From positions 425,188 to 460,520 of the forward strand of contig CAUYUJ010017860.1 in assembly GCA_963575745.1 (NCBI GenBank): a DNA stretch of 35,333 nt, read 5' to 3'. Source of the stretch: Prorocentrum cordatum. Lineage: Eukaryota; Sar; Dinophyceae; Prorocentrales; Prorocentraceae. Of the stretch, positions 20,097 to 29,314 are shown in pieces. The notes under the pieces were generated by a model. That model did no database searches. It was not told where the DNA came from and was given only the letters and a program-made list of their open reading frames with translations. Both the position numbers and the translations under genes were made by a program. The first letter of the stretch is position 1, and each line of letters opens with the position of its first letter.

Positions 20097-20224
20097 GACA
20101 GGCCGGGCACGTCCTCCTGCAGGCGGATTCTGGGCGAACATCAAGACATACTCGACACACCCCAAGGCTTTTGTTTTAACTGTTCTTGGATCTTCCTCCT
20201 ACAAAAGGGGACGTGCCCGATACC
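20097..20224. mobile_element. hAT-like TIR element, diverged copy
   Basis: Ends read GGCCGGGCACGTCCTCCTGC on the left and, inverted, GGGCACGTCCCCTTTTGTAGG on the right, with GGCGGATTCTGG next inside. TIRs match the 531, 1091 and 29315 copies, but no target-site duplication is visible. Confidence 0.6.
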
Positions 20225-20482
20225 GCTGCTCCCCCGACCTCTCCACGGCATCGTTCCGACCCCGACCCGACTTTCGAGCCGCATCCAGCCGTGGCGACGA
20301 GGGACGGGTGAGCGGCACCGATGCCCCTTCCTCTTCGGACCACCGCCGATGCCTCGGCGATGCAGTTGTGGCGTCGGGGCCGGAGGAGGCCGTGAGCCTC
20401 AGATCTCGCCGCGTCGCCGAAGCATTGGCGAGGTGCGGTGCGAGGCTCCGAGCCCCACCTGAGCGGCGAAAAGGAAGGTGCC

Positions 20483-20778
20483 TTCTTTCGTGCAGGGGAT
20501 CGATGACAGAATCGATTTCCGTAGCGGATCTTACAGGAATAAAAAACGGCATAAACAACAAATTTTGGCGCTCCGCGCGGATCTCTCGGATCCGCGCTGG
20601 ACCCCCCTCCCTGGCGCGCGGAGCGCGCCAGGGGCGGCGCCAGAGGCGCCGCCAGGGGGGGCCCAGCGCGGATCCAAGAAATCCGCGCGGAGCGCCTTCA
20701 ATTCATGTTTATGCCGTTTTTTCATTCGATTCTTTCGGGTAGGAGATCGATGACAGAATTGATTTCCTTATCGGATCT
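20483..20778. mobile_element. palindromic family A element (copy 2) between 47-bp direct repeats
   Basis: The element is about 20536-20730, with inverted ends AAAAAACGGCATAAAC, arms GGCGCTCCGCGCGGAT and central GGCGCGCGGAGCGCGCC. It lies between a direct repeat of about 47 bp, 20483-20531 and 20730-20778, containing GATCGATGACAGAAT and CGGATCT. The repeats differ at only a few positions. Confidence 0.65.
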
Positions 20779-20783
20779 CATTC

Positions 20784-21015
20784 CCCAGACATCCGGCTGC
20801 TCCAATGTTTCCGATGCGTGGGCCCTGGAGGTCCGACACTTCTCTGGGAGCTGGTTTCTCGTCCTGCGTCGTGTCATGACGGTCCCGAGGCCCGGCGAGG
20901 GCTTCCATATAGAGGCCGAAAACGGCCCCAAACCCGCCGCCCCAATTTTTGTTGGAGCGTTGGATCTCTGGGTCTCGGTTCTTGCGCATGTGGACCCCGC
21001 GGCCTCCACTCGGTC
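20784..21015. repeat. dispersed repeat family F, long copy
   Basis: About 220 bp starting CCCCAGACATCCGGC, with a CCCGAGGCCCGGCGAGGGC core and ending in TTGGAGCGTTGGATCTC. It is collinear with 23316-23500. The last 62 bp recur at 21235-21296. Confidence 0.6.
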
Positions 21016-21234
21016 GGGGATCTTCTGACCCCAGGAAACCAAAAACTGCAATGCAGGAAAAAACAACAAACTGCAACGCAGGTCTTCGCAAACCCGGCTC
21101 AGCCAATACACGCGGCCACGAGCGGCCCGCTGACCCGGGTCAGCCGGAGGGGGTCTTCGCAGGATCCTGCAGGATCCGGTGCCCTGGCTGACCCCCGTTT
21201 GCACTGACCCCCGTCTCTTGAGCCCCGATGTTGC

Positions 21235-21296
21235 TGGAGCGTTGGATCTCCGGGCCTCGGCTCTTGCGCACGCGGACGCCGCCGCCTCCACTCGGT
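21235..21296. repeat. 62-bp direct repeat of 20953-21015
   Basis: TTGGATCTCCGGGCCTCGGC, GCGCACGCGGAC and GCCTCCACTCGG align with the earlier copy at roughly 85% by eye. Confidence 0.55.
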
Positions 21297-21429
21297 GGCT
21301 CGCGCAGGCCGCCGGAGCGCGGCCCCGCCCGTGTGTGGAAGCGCGGGCGAGCCGACGCGCGGCACCCAGGCGGGCGGCAAACGCCCGCAGGCCCGGCGCG
21401 GCCGGTGTTCTCCGCCCTCGTGTCTCTAT

Positions 21430-21620
21430 CGCATCGTCGGGGGAGGGGGCGGGGATCGGGGGCGGGGGGAGGGGGCGGGGGAGGGGGGGGAGGGGGAGGG
21501 GGAGGAGGGGGAGGAGGAGGGGGAGGAGGAGGAGGAGGAGGAGGGAGGAGGAGGAGGAGGAGGAGGAGGAGGAGGAGGAAGGAGGAGGAGGAGGAGGAGG
21601 AGGAGGAGGAGGAGGAGGAG
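21430..21620. repeat. long polypurine tract, GGGGGA to (GGA)n
   Basis: About 190 bp with almost no pyrimidine on the plus strand, grading from G-rich words to (GGA)n. Such tracts can form triplex or G-quadruplex structures. Confidence 0.9.
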
Positions 21621-21949
21621 CAGTGTAAACCCAAGAGTCATCAACGATGTTGGAGTAAACCGTCCCTCCAAGCTCCCTCTCCACAGGCCCCTACAACGGT
21701 ACAACTCTATTGAGGGAACTGCGTCGTTGGAAGACAATAGTTTGAAGACCCTGAAGCATGCCAAAACATGGTTCTCGGGATTCCAACGCCACGGATCAAC
21801 TTGACTGCTGCGTCTTGATGATCCAGAATCGTGCCAGAACGCCGTTCCTGGGACTTCATCACAAAGAACCAGCGTAACTGCTGCACCCGCATAATCCCGA
21901 ATCCTTCCAAAACACAATTCCTGGTGCGTTTATGATGGGAACCCGCGAA

Positions 21950-22645
21950 ACTCTTGAACATTTTGCTAACGAACGTGCGCGGCGCTATGGCGAGAACCAC
22001 ATTTTGAAAAGGAACCGCCCTCAATCCGTGAAGCTCTTGCAAATTTTAACACACGAATGCACGAATGCGGGCCGCGCTAAGGCGAGAACCACATTGTGGA
22101 AACCACCCGCCCTCAACCCGTGAAACTCTTGCAATTCTTGAATAAGAATGTGCGCCGCGCTGAGGCGAGAGCCACATTTTGAAAACCACCCGCTCTCAAT
22201 CCGTGAAACACTTGAACTCTTTAAAACGCATGTGCGCCGCGCTATGGCGAGACCCACATGCCACATTGTGAAAAACACCGGCCCTCAATCCGTGACATTC
22301 TTGCAACTTGTTACACCGAATGTGCTCCGCGCCAAGGCGAGAGCCACATGTTGAAAACCACCCGCCCTCAATCCGTGAAACAATAGAATTATTTGAAACG
22401 AATGTGCGCCGCGCTATGGCGAGACCCGCATGCCACATTTTGAAAACCACCCGCCCTCAATCCGCGAAACTCTTGCAAATGTTTAACACGAACGTGCGCC
22501 GCGCCAAGGCGACAACCACATTTTGAAAACCACCCGCGCTCCATCCGTGAAACTGTTGCACATTGTTACACCAAATGCGCGCCGCGCTGAGGCGAGAGCC
22601 ATATCTTGAAAACCACCCGCCCTTCATCTGTGAAGCTTGTGCCAA
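21950..22645. repeat. tandem satellite, about 85-bp unit, eight copies
   Basis: The landmark GCGCCGCGCTATGGCGAGA or a close variant occurs near 21980, 22068, 22153, 22234, 22326, 22407, 22496 and 22577. It is followed by CCACATTTTGAAAACCACCC and GCCCTCAATCCGTGAAAC. Units are 81-92 bp. Spacers are not distinct from repeats, so this is a satellite and not a CRISPR array. Confidence 0.85.
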
Positions 22646-22826
22646 TTTCTAAGCTTCAGAATCGTACATGGTGAGAGGAAGTCTCAGGCGAAACGCCCAG
22701 CCCGCCCTAGAAACTGGCCACGGGGTGCGACAGAGAGAAGTTATTTTTAAGGAAAAGGAATGGAGGAGGAGGAGCAGCAGGAGGAGGAGGAAGAGGAAGA
22801 GAAATTTGGCGGCTTCTCAGGGGCAC

Positions 22827-23228
22827 CTTGCTCGCCTTGGCCAGCGGATTCTCGTCCTCCTGCTGCTCGTCGGCGAGGTGGCCGCCTTTTGGCTCCACCC
22901 AGAAGTGCCCGCCCGGCTGCAGGGGCACCAGCACCGCCCCGTCGGCGGCCCCGAGGTCCGCCCAGAAGTGCTGCGGGCGAGGGTCGCCGGCGGCGGCGGG
23001 GGTGAGCACCCGGACGGCGGCGTTGCCGGGCGGGATCCACTCGCCGATGACCAGCGAGCTCCGGGGGAGCGTCTTGATGTACTTGCTGCTCAGGGCGCTC
23101 GCCTCGCGCACCCGGGCCTCGCTGGCCTCCACCACGAGGATCTTCCAGATGCCCCTGGCCAGGAGGTCGTGGAGCGTCGTGATGGTGTGCGTGACGAGGT
23201 TCCGCCATGCGGGGCCGGAGAACGTGTC
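22827..23228 (-). CDS. large exon of unrecognised multi-exon gene
   Basis: A 134-codon exon, phase 0 at both ends: acceptor CCGAG before GACACG, donor AGCAAG/GTGCCC. It reads FSGPAWRNLVTHTITTLHDL, IWKILVVEASEARVREA, YIKTLPRSSLVIGEWIPPG, FWADLGAADGAVLVPLQPGG and HFWVEPKGGHLADEQQEDEN. Codons almost always end in G or C. The pattern is a helical N-terminal half, a beta-rich middle with two FW aromatic pairs, and an acidic end. I recognise no family. It joins in phase to the exon at 24236. Confidence 0.7.
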
Positions 23229-23315
23229 CTCGGAGCCACGCCAGGCCGCGCACCGACCCCGACCCTGGCCAGCGGGGCCCGGGATTCTGTGCACGCGCCC
23301 TCCTGGCCCAACCAC

Positions 23316-23520
23316 CCCAGACATCCGGCCGCTCCGATCTCTGCGATGCATGGGCCCCGGATGTCTGCATGGACCACCCCCCTCGGGCCGGGTTGTCGTC
23401 CTGAGTCGTTCCTCAACGGCCCCGGAGCCCGGCGAGGGCTCCCAGAGTCCAGAAACGGCCCAAATCCCGCCGCTCCAGTTCTTTGGGAGCGTCGGATCTC
23501 TGGGAGGCTGGCGCATGCAA
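23316..23520. repeat. dispersed repeat family F, long copy in an intron
   Basis: Starts CCCCAGACATCCGGCCGC, contains GTCCTGAGTCGTTCC and CCCGGAGCCCGGCGAGGGC, and ends GGGAGCGTCGGATCTCTGGG. It is collinear with 20784-21015 and lies in the 1007-nt intron 23229-24235. Confidence 0.6.
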
Positions 23521-23724
23521 CCCTGAGACCCGACGTCGCGAAGAATGACCACGTCTTCCTGCAGGCCTTGGGCCCCATCTCTCTGCGTCATGCCTCGGGC
23601 CACACCGATCCGTGAGGATATCCCGGGGCCCGAAGCAGGGCAAGAGATCCCCCGTTGTGAAACAAATGCGACGCGAGGGTCTCAGGGCGCACCAATCCCA
23701 TGAGCCCCTCGCGTTGAGGCAAAA

Positions 23725-23890
23725 ACCAAAATCACGACGGGAAATTGTTCCATCCTGTCTGCCTCTGGGGGCCCCCAGGGGGCCTCGAGACCGTCCAAAA
23801 ACCGGGTCAGGATGACGCACCGGTCCCGAAGAATGGATCCAGACCTCTGGGGGTCGACACGACAACATCATGGCGTCGGGGGTCTGGGAT
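23725..23890. repeat. dispersed repeat family F, short copy
   Basis: CTCTGGGGGCCCCCAGGGGG, GGTCAGGATGACGCACCGGT, ATGGATCCAGACCTCTGGGG and CATGGCGTCGGGGGTCTGGG align with the transporter intron 1 copy over some 130 bp. Confidence 0.6.
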
Positions 23891-23968
23891 CCCGGCCTGG
23901 CCAAGATCGGTGCTGGTGCTGGTGGGCTTGTTTTCCACCACCACCATCATAAGTAGGGAGAGGGAGGG

Positions 23969-24168
23969 GCTCCTCCTCCTCCTCCTCCTCCTCCTCCTCC
24001 TCCTCCTCCTCCTCCTCCTCCCTCCTCCTCCTCCTCCTCCTCCTCCTCCTCCTCCTCCTTCTCCTCTTCCTCCCTCCTCCTCCTTCTCCTCCTTTTTTCC
24101 TCCTCCTCCCTCCTCCTCCTCCTCCTCCTCCTCCTCCTCCTCCTCCTCCTCCTCCTCCTCCTCATCCT
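23969..24168. repeat. (CTC)n microsatellite
   Basis: About 200 bp of CTC triplets with a few TTC and CCTCCC breaks, within the intron 23229-24235. It faces the (GAG)n tract at 24468-24674. Confidence 0.95.
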
Positions 24169-24235
24169 TCTCCCCTTCCAACGTATGGTGGTGGTGGTAA
24201 AAAAAAACGGGCCCAGCAGGTGCCGCCTCCCTCAC

Positions 24236-24436
24236 CCGGGCGTCCGTGCGGAACCAGTCGCACAGCATGCGGCCCCCGCCCATCCGCGAGAGGAGGTCGG
24301 GCAGGGTCGGCGCGCGCGGCGCTCCGACGGCGAACGTCGTGGACAGCTGCAGCCCCTGCGCGGCGGGCCTCCGCGAGGGGCCGCGAGCGGTCCCGTGGGC
24401 TTTTGATGCTGGCGCCGACGGCACGCGCCCAGGACA
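24236..24436 (-). CDS. exon of unrecognised multi-exon gene
   Basis: A 67-codon exon, phase 0 at both ends: CGTGCAG before TGTCCT, then GCCCGG/GTGAGG, a strong donor. It reads QGLQLSTTFAVGAPRAPTLP, DLLSRMGGGRMLCDWFRTDA. The start is the least certain part because the first 25 residues are Pro/Ala/Arg-rich. It joins in frame to the exon 22827-23228. Function is unknown. Confidence 0.6.
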
Positions 24437-24467
24437 CTGCACGGTTTCCCCCGGGCCGCAGGCAATC

Positions 24468-24674
24468 CGAGGAGGAGGAGGAGGCGGAGGAGGTGGAGGA
24501 GGAGGAGGTGGAGGAGGGGGAGGGGGTGGCGGAGGTGGAGGAAGAGGAGGAGAAGGAAGAGGAGGAGGAGGAGGAGGAGGAGGAAGAGGAGGAGGAGGAG
24601 GGAGGAGGAGGAGGAGGAGGAGGAGAAGTAGTAGTAGGAGGAGGAGGAGGAGGAGGAGGAGGAGGAGGAGGAGG
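24468..24674. repeat. (GAG)n microsatellite
   Basis: About 200 bp of GAG triplets with GTG and AAG interruptions, the inverse of the tract at 23969-24168. Confidence 0.95.
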
Positions 24675-24699
24675 ACGGGTCGCCTAAGCCCTTCGGAGA

Positions 24700-24890
24700 A
24701 ACCCTCCACGAGAAACCGGCGCGGACGTGAGAATCCAGCTGCACTCTCATGCAGCGCAGCTGGGTCCTGTCGCCGCGCTGCCCCGTGCTGTCCGTGCCCC
24801 ATGTGCATGGGCCCCTCCACGGCCTTCCCGGGAGTGCCCTCGAGCCCACCTGGGCCTCCTCGAAGAAGCGGGGGGGCACCCTAGATTGAA
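24700..24890 (-). CDS. possible exon(s) of unrecognised multi-exon gene
   Basis: The minus frame reads VPPRFFEEAQ, then a CAG/GTGGGC donor-like site, and continues open as RGDRTQLRCMRVQLDSHVRA and GFSWRVSPKGLG. An overlapping frame (ALHESAAGFSRPRRFLVEGF) is also open, so the frame is not settled. Position between better-supported exons on the same strand is the main argument. Confidence 0.35.
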
Positions 24891-25144
24891 CGCATGAAAA
24901 GCGCCCCCCGCCCCTCACATGAGGAACTTCAGACAAAGTTTACGGCAATGGTCTCGCGTACAAGGCGCCTACACTTACGCACTTTCGCCACGGCTGCAAC
25001 ACGTTGACACACCAAATCAATAGTTGTGGGGGCTGGAGTCGGTTTCCCACTGTTCCTGGGCCATGAGCCCACGCCCGTACAGAACCACAACGAGCGGCAG
25101 CAGCATGCGTACATTTTCGGAGGCCCGCCCATAGTTCTCGGGTG

Positions 25145-25260
25145 GGCGCCGTTTCCGCCCCTCCTGGCGCGCGAAGCGCGCCAGAGGCGCCACCAGGGGG
25201 GGGGACCGAAGCAAGCCCCAAGAAGTCCACACGGAGCTTCGACTCCAGCATCGGCCGAGC
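25145..25260. mobile_element. family A element, diverged copy next to an exon
   Basis: Central CTCCTGGCGCGCGAAGCGCG with CCAGAGGCGCCACCAGGGG keeps the palindromic heart of the family. The outer arms are worn. It directly follows, on the minus strand, the exon ending near 25225-25260, as expected for an intron-forming insertion. Confidence 0.45.
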
Positions 25261-25420
25261 CTCGGGCGTGGCTCCAGCCCGAAGTCGGGCCACACGACGG
25301 GCAGCCAGGGCTCCCCCCCGTCCTCCACCCCCTTCTCCGCCATGGGGATCTCCAGCACCGGCGGCGGCAGTGGCTCCTCCCGGGGTCGGGAGACCGCGAT
25401 GCGAGGACCAAGGCAAGGTG
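25225..25420 (-). CDS. exon of unrecognised multi-exon gene
   Basis: The frame reads RIAVSRPREEPLPPPVLEIP, AEKGVEDGGEPWLPVVWPDF, then GLEPRP. The PWLPVVWPDFGLE part looks like folded protein; the start is Pro-rich. Exact splice borders were not resolved, and the upstream frame is open into a C-rich stretch. Function is unknown. Confidence 0.45.
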
Positions 25421-25743
25421 GCAAGGTCTCATTGTGGGTGGCCTCCTCTTGCGCCTCTCGCGGGCGGCCACCAAGAGGGGTGTCCCAGAGGGGGAGGGGG
25501 GGGGGGGGAGCGCAAAACATGGCCAGCGGCACGTGCTCGGCCCAGGGGGGGGGGGCGGGGGCAGGGACGCATTGAAACAGGAAGAGGCGCCATGAGAGCT
25601 GGGGAACTATCATTGTCCCCCCCTCCCCTGGTCCTCCCCCCCCCTCTGTGCCGCCCCCGAGCCTCTGAGGACCCCCTGCGGAGGCCTCCAGGGGCAGAGG
25701 CCCCGGGAGGCCCTCGGACCTGTCTCCCCGGGAGGCTCCAGCC

Positions 25744-25775
25744 TCAGATCGGACATGCTCTCCTACAGGCGGATC
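25744..25775. repeat. solo end of a hAT-like TIR element
   Basis: CAGATCGGACATGCTCTCCT ACAGGCGGATCAGG matches one end of the family. No second end is seen nearby. The rest of 25421-25960 has G- and C-homopolymer runs but no further gene I can support. Confidence 0.45.
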
Positions 25776-25959
25776 AGGGAAGAAACCACTGGATGGACCA
25801 AAAATTCGCCGGCCCAGCGGGCCACAGGCGTGCTAAGATCTCAGGCCACAGGTTTCGAATGCAAGGCGGTCTCAAGGATACCAGAACTCCTCGAGGCGCT
25901 GTTCGGCGCCTCCACGCTTGCCCCAGGAGGGCCCCACGTGACGCCAACGGAGCTTCAAG

Positions 25960-26500
25960 AATGCTCAAGAGTCGGGATCCATGGGTGGCACGTCTCAAAA
26001 TGGCCCGAACAGAATCTCAAAATGCCTCAAGATAGGCCCAAAATGGTCCCGGTCAGATCCAATATTGCCTTCCGCGACCCTCCAACAAGGCCTCAAGAAG
26101 CAACAACTGACATGTCCCATGGGGAAAAACATAGATGTCTAGCACATTTGCTTTTTGCGTCCAAGACGGTCCTAGAGAAATTAAAGATCGCCCCAAGACG
26201 ACCCAGGAGGCTTCCAGAAGCGCCCCGAGAGGCACCCAAGCGACCTCTACGAGGCACCAAGAAGGCCCAATACGCCCCTAAGAGGCCCCTGGAGATCCCC
26301 CAAGATGCCCCCGGGGAGCCTCAAAGACGCCTTCAAGAACTTCCAAAACACCCCGAGTAGTCCCCTCCAGGCCCCGAGGGACCCCAAAAAGGCTTCCAGA
26401 ACGCCCCAAGGAGCCCCAAGACCCACGAGGCCCCCAAAGGCTCCAGAAACCTCTGCCAGAGGCCCCAGGGGGCCGCAGAACTATCACCCAGCGGCTTTCG
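25960..26500. repeat. CCAAGA-type degenerate array
   Basis: AAGATGGCC, CCCCAAGA and GAGGCACCCAAG-type words for about 540 bp. 26500-26940 has no convincing exon. Confidence 0.6.
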
Positions 26501-26939
26501 ATAAGCCTCCCAAGAGAACCATGAACGCAATCTCGGCCCCAAGTGCGGCAAACACCTGGAAACCCCGTGAACAAAAAAAACAAACGAGTCCCCCAACAAC
26601 TCCCCAGAAGGTCCGACGAATTGCCCTGAAGCTGCTCCACGAGAGCTGCCTCAATCCCACCTTTCACCATTCCGAACGCAACGACTCGGAAAAAACAGCG
26701 CCCGCCCCCTCAGCTCCACACTGCAAACGACCACTCGGCCAGCCGACAGCGGTGCGACAATATGGGCCGGCGGAATGGGCGAAGCGATCCGCCGCCCCAC
26801 CGGGTACGGCGTGTGAGATCCACAGCATGGTCTTCAATAGTGCTCTGTGTAAGTCTTCTCTCCAGCGCGCTTTTCATACCTACCCCTGCCTCTGAGCCCT
26901 CGCAACCCCTCCTGGGGTCCTCCCCGCGCCTCGCTCAGT

Positions 26940-27480
26940 CCGCTGGCCCAGGGGCCCCGGCTGCGGCCGGGGCACCTTCTGGCCGCCATGTCCGTCCCAA
27001 GACGACCCCCCTTTCACGTGCTTGCCTTCCAGGCGCCGCCAGGCGCTCTCAGAGACCTCTCCAGGAGGCCACTGGGCCAGCTTTTCGGGCCCCCTGAGGC
27101 TCTCCTGGGCTCACTTTCACCCTCCGTCAGGCCACTTTGGGCTGTTTCAGATGCCTTTCCAGTTGTTTTCGAGCCACATACAGCAAAATACACCAACGTG
27201 CAAAAAACGTCGTACAACACATAGGATGTTGATGATTCTGGCCTTCTCGTACTTCTCCTTACGCCTCTCTCGGAACTCCTGTGCATCTCCGCTGGCTCTT
27301 GCGGCCATCTTAGAACCCGGGCATGCTCTCTACGACCGTCCTGACAACCTCTCGGACCCATCTTGGGCCGTCTGGTCGCCTTCTTGGCACCGTATTTCGC
27401 CCATCTGGGGCGCCCCCTCAGAGCCTCCATGGGCTCTTCCAGGAGCCGCAAACAAACCCGTACTGTTGTTTTCCCCTTCC
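26940..27480. repeat. CCAAGA-type array, inverse orientation
   Basis: GGGCCCCCTGAGGCTCTCCT, CATCTTGGGCCGTCT and similar words are the inverse complement of the CCAAGA family. So 25960-27480 is a loose inverted pair of arrays. Confidence 0.5.
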
Positions 27481-27952
27481 TGTTTTCGTCGTTCACCCCA
27501 AGTCGCCGCACTTGACCCATTCCGGCTCCTTTTTGGGCCACTCCGGAGGTCCCCCTTGGACGAACCCGACGGTTTCTGTTGAGCCTCTCCAGCCTCTCTG
27601 CAGCCGTCCTAGCCTCAGGGCCATGTGAAAGACTCTCCTCGGCGCGCTTTCTGGTACGAGCCCGACGGTTTTTTTCCAGTTCCTCCAGCCTCTGTGCGGC
27701 CGTCCTGGCCTCAGGGTCATACGACACAGAGCTCGCTGCTTTCAGTTCCTCCAGCCTCTCTGCGGCCGTCTTGGGCTCAGGGTCATACGACAGAGAGCTC
27801 GCTGAGGAGCCAAATGTCCTCTCCATAAAGCCCCACGAGGCCTCCAAGCGGAAGCACCAGCACCCGCACCAGAACATGTCACATTCGTGCGCGCGGAGCG
27901 GCCACCGCTCCCATGGTGGGGTGGCGGTGTCTGCCCCCTCAGGGGCGTTCAA
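27014..27952 (-). CDS. open frame with three repeated TAA-RLEEL motifs (doubtful)
   Basis: A 312-codon frame. From about 27560 to 27805 it encodes three repeats of a 22-28 residue unit: SYDPEPKTAAERLEEL, SYDPEARTAAQRLEEL and HGPEARTAAERLERL, with basic linkers such as EKNRRARTRKRAEES. Two DNA units are 66 bp, a multiple of three, and differences between units leave the amphipathic helix intact, which suggests selection on protein. The C-terminal half runs through the inverse CCAAGA array and may not be coding. It lies in a large intron of the same-strand gene and could be an exon of it. Confidence 0.3.
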   Translation of the reverse strand: MNAPEGADTATPPWERWPLRAHECDMFWCGCWCFRLEASWGFMERTFGSSASSLSYDPEPKTAAERLEELKAASSVSYDPEARTAAQRLEELEKNRRARTRKRAEESLSHGPEARTAAERLERLNRNRRVRPRGTSGVAQKGAGMGQVRRLGVNDENRKGKTTVRVCLRLLEEPMEALRGRPRWAKYGAKKATRRPKMGPRGCQDGRREHARVLRWPQEPAEMHRSSERGVRRSTRRPESSTSYVLYDVFCTLVYFAVCGSKTTGKASETAQSGLTEGESEPRRASGGPKSWPSGLLERSLRAPGGAWKAST

Positions 27953-27957
27953 ATAAC

Positions 27958-28205
27958 CCAGAAGTGATACTAATAATCATAAGGATAATGCTGATAATAA
28001 AATAGTTATAATAAATAAAATAATAGTAGTGCGAGCAATCATACTTAAACATAGTACGATTGATACTAATACTACTAATAATAAATATGATGATTTTACT
28101 ACTAATGATGATGATAATGATAATACGAATGATAACAGGTCGTCCTCAGACTATGTCCTATTGTTGGATATTCCTCCTGTGAGGGACCTGCCCTGCTTGA
28201 CTTTG
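27958..28205. mobile_element. AT-rich block ending in a hAT-like TIR
   Basis: Positions 27958-28135 are AT-rich low-complexity DNA (ATAATAAT and GATGATAAT words) in an otherwise GC-rich region. The right side, 28160-28205, reads TTGGATATTCCTCCTGTGAG GGACCTGCCC, matching the inner end of the hAT-like family. No left end was found. Confidence 0.45.
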
Positions 28206-28430
28206 GAGTCCCGAAACGATGCGGTGGCAGACCGTGCGGTGACCTCGGAACCCCAAGAGACCTCACCGCACGGTCCGTCACCGCACGGTCTTGGGACCTC
28301 GGATGCCCCAATCGCCCGAGACTTCCTCGGAGAATGACCCGAGTCCCCAAAGCCGTGCGGTGACCCCGAATCCCCACCGACTCACCACACGGTGTGGTCA
28401 CCACCCCGCTTGGGGGCCCCCGATTAACTC
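28206..28430. repeat. GTGCGGTGA-type short repeats
   Basis: CCGTGCGGTGACCTCGG, CACCGCACGGTC and CACCACACGGTGTGGTCACC recur in both orientations, forming nested small inverted repeats. A (CTG)n run follows at about 28434-28453. Confidence 0.5.
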
Positions 28431-28566
28431 CAGCTGCTGCTGCTGCTGCTGCTGTCAAAGCTGCCTCCAGGAGGGCGCCCAACTGGGGAGGCAGGGGCTC
28501 TTCCCGAGCCCCCGGCGGGGGGCGCCGAGGTAGGCCCTTGGGCAGCAGGAGGCAGCGAACGCCTGG

Positions 28567-28670
28567 GGGGAGGGAGGAGGAGGAGGAGGAGGAGGAGGAG
28601 GAGGAGGAGGAGGAGGAGGAGGAGGAGGAGGAGGAGGAGGAGGAGGAGGAGGGGGAGGAGGAGGAGGAGA
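28567..28670. repeat. (GAG)n microsatellite
   Basis: About 100 bp of nearly pure GAG triplets within the intron downstream of the exon 28746-28961. Confidence 0.95.
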
Positions 28671-28745
28671 AGGAGGCGCGCAAGTTTGCACCTTCCCCCG
28701 CACCCCCTCTTTATCCACCCCCCTTCACGCAACGCTCGAACAAAC

Positions 28746-28961
28746 TCTCTTGGGAGGCCTGTGGAGGGGAGCCCAGAGCTCCTTCCAGAACAGCGGCCTG
28801 CCGTCTGGCTGGAAGAGGCTGACCCAGCCGCCGCCCTCGATGTCTGGGAGCCGGGCGCGGAGCCCGACCACCTCTCGCGGACGGCAGACGTGTCCACGTC
28901 CCACATCCACCGCCTCGCGGTGGCTGGACTCCTCGGCCGCGGCCCCGTGGAAACCAGGCGG
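28746..28961 (-). CDS. exon of unrecognised multi-exon gene with GW-aromatic motif
   Basis: A 72-codon exon, phase 0 at both ends: ACAGAG before CCGCCT, donor AAGAGA/GTTTGT. It reads FHGAAAEESSHREAVDVGRG, VVGLRARLPDIEGGGWVSLF and QPDGRPLFWKELW. The GGGWVSLFQPDGRPLFW part resembles the last strands of an SH3b-like repeat, consistent with the exon at 19955. That is inference. It joins in phase to the exon 29234-29312. Confidence 0.6.
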
Positions 28962-29042
28962 CTCTGTGCGGATGTCCCGCACGGACCGTGTCCACGGGGT
29001 CGCGCCTCGGTGGCCAGACCGCGAGAGCACGCCTGTGGATCG

Positions 29043-29205
29043 GGTGTTGCTAGAAGTGCCCCTGGCCCAAGGTGTCCCCAGGACTCTCGGGGGGGCCCAA
29101 ACGGCCTCCAGAGCACCCCTTACGCGACCCAGAGTGACCCCAGGGGCTCCCAAGTGCAGCGAAAAGCCGAGGGCAGCTTGGGCCAGGGGCACTTCTAGCA
29201 GCACC
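29043..29205. mobile_element. inverted-repeat element between two exons
   Basis: Positions 29043-29071 (GGTGTTGCTAGAAGTGCCCC TGGCCCAAG) and 29177-29205 are inverse complements with 28 of 29 matches, enclosing about 105 bp. The element lies in the proposed intron 28962-29233. No target-site duplication was identified. Confidence 0.75.
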
Positions 29206-29233
29206 TGGGTGGACAGGCTCGTCGCTCGTGAAC

Positions 29234-29312
29234 CTCCTCGAAGGCGCGCACGCGGAAGCCGCGCGGCATCGACGCCCACCGCGCGCTGCCCAGGTCCTTC
29301 GGAGGAGGCCAG
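29234..29312 (-). CDS. exon of unrecognised multi-exon gene
   Basis: A 79-nt exon reading WPPPKDLGSARWASMPRGFR and VRAFEE, from the AG supplied by the upstream TIR element's target duplication to GAGGAG/GTTCACG. It starts in phase 2 and ends in phase 0, fitting both neighbours. Codons end mostly in G or C. No family is recognised. Confidence 0.6.
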
Positions 29313-29314
29313 CT

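Noticed and set aside
20478-20753. Short ORFs over palindromic family A elements
   Set aside because: Similar peptides appear at each element copy because the DNA repeats, not because a protein is conserved.
21950-22645. CRISPR-like array
   Set aside because: Units are 81-92 bp and continuous, with no constant-repeat/variable-spacer pattern and no cas genes; the context is eukaryotic.
25850-25870. tRNA-like T-loop (TTTCGAATGC)
   Set aside because: No cloverleaf could be built around it; no tRNA or rRNA was found elsewhere in the window.
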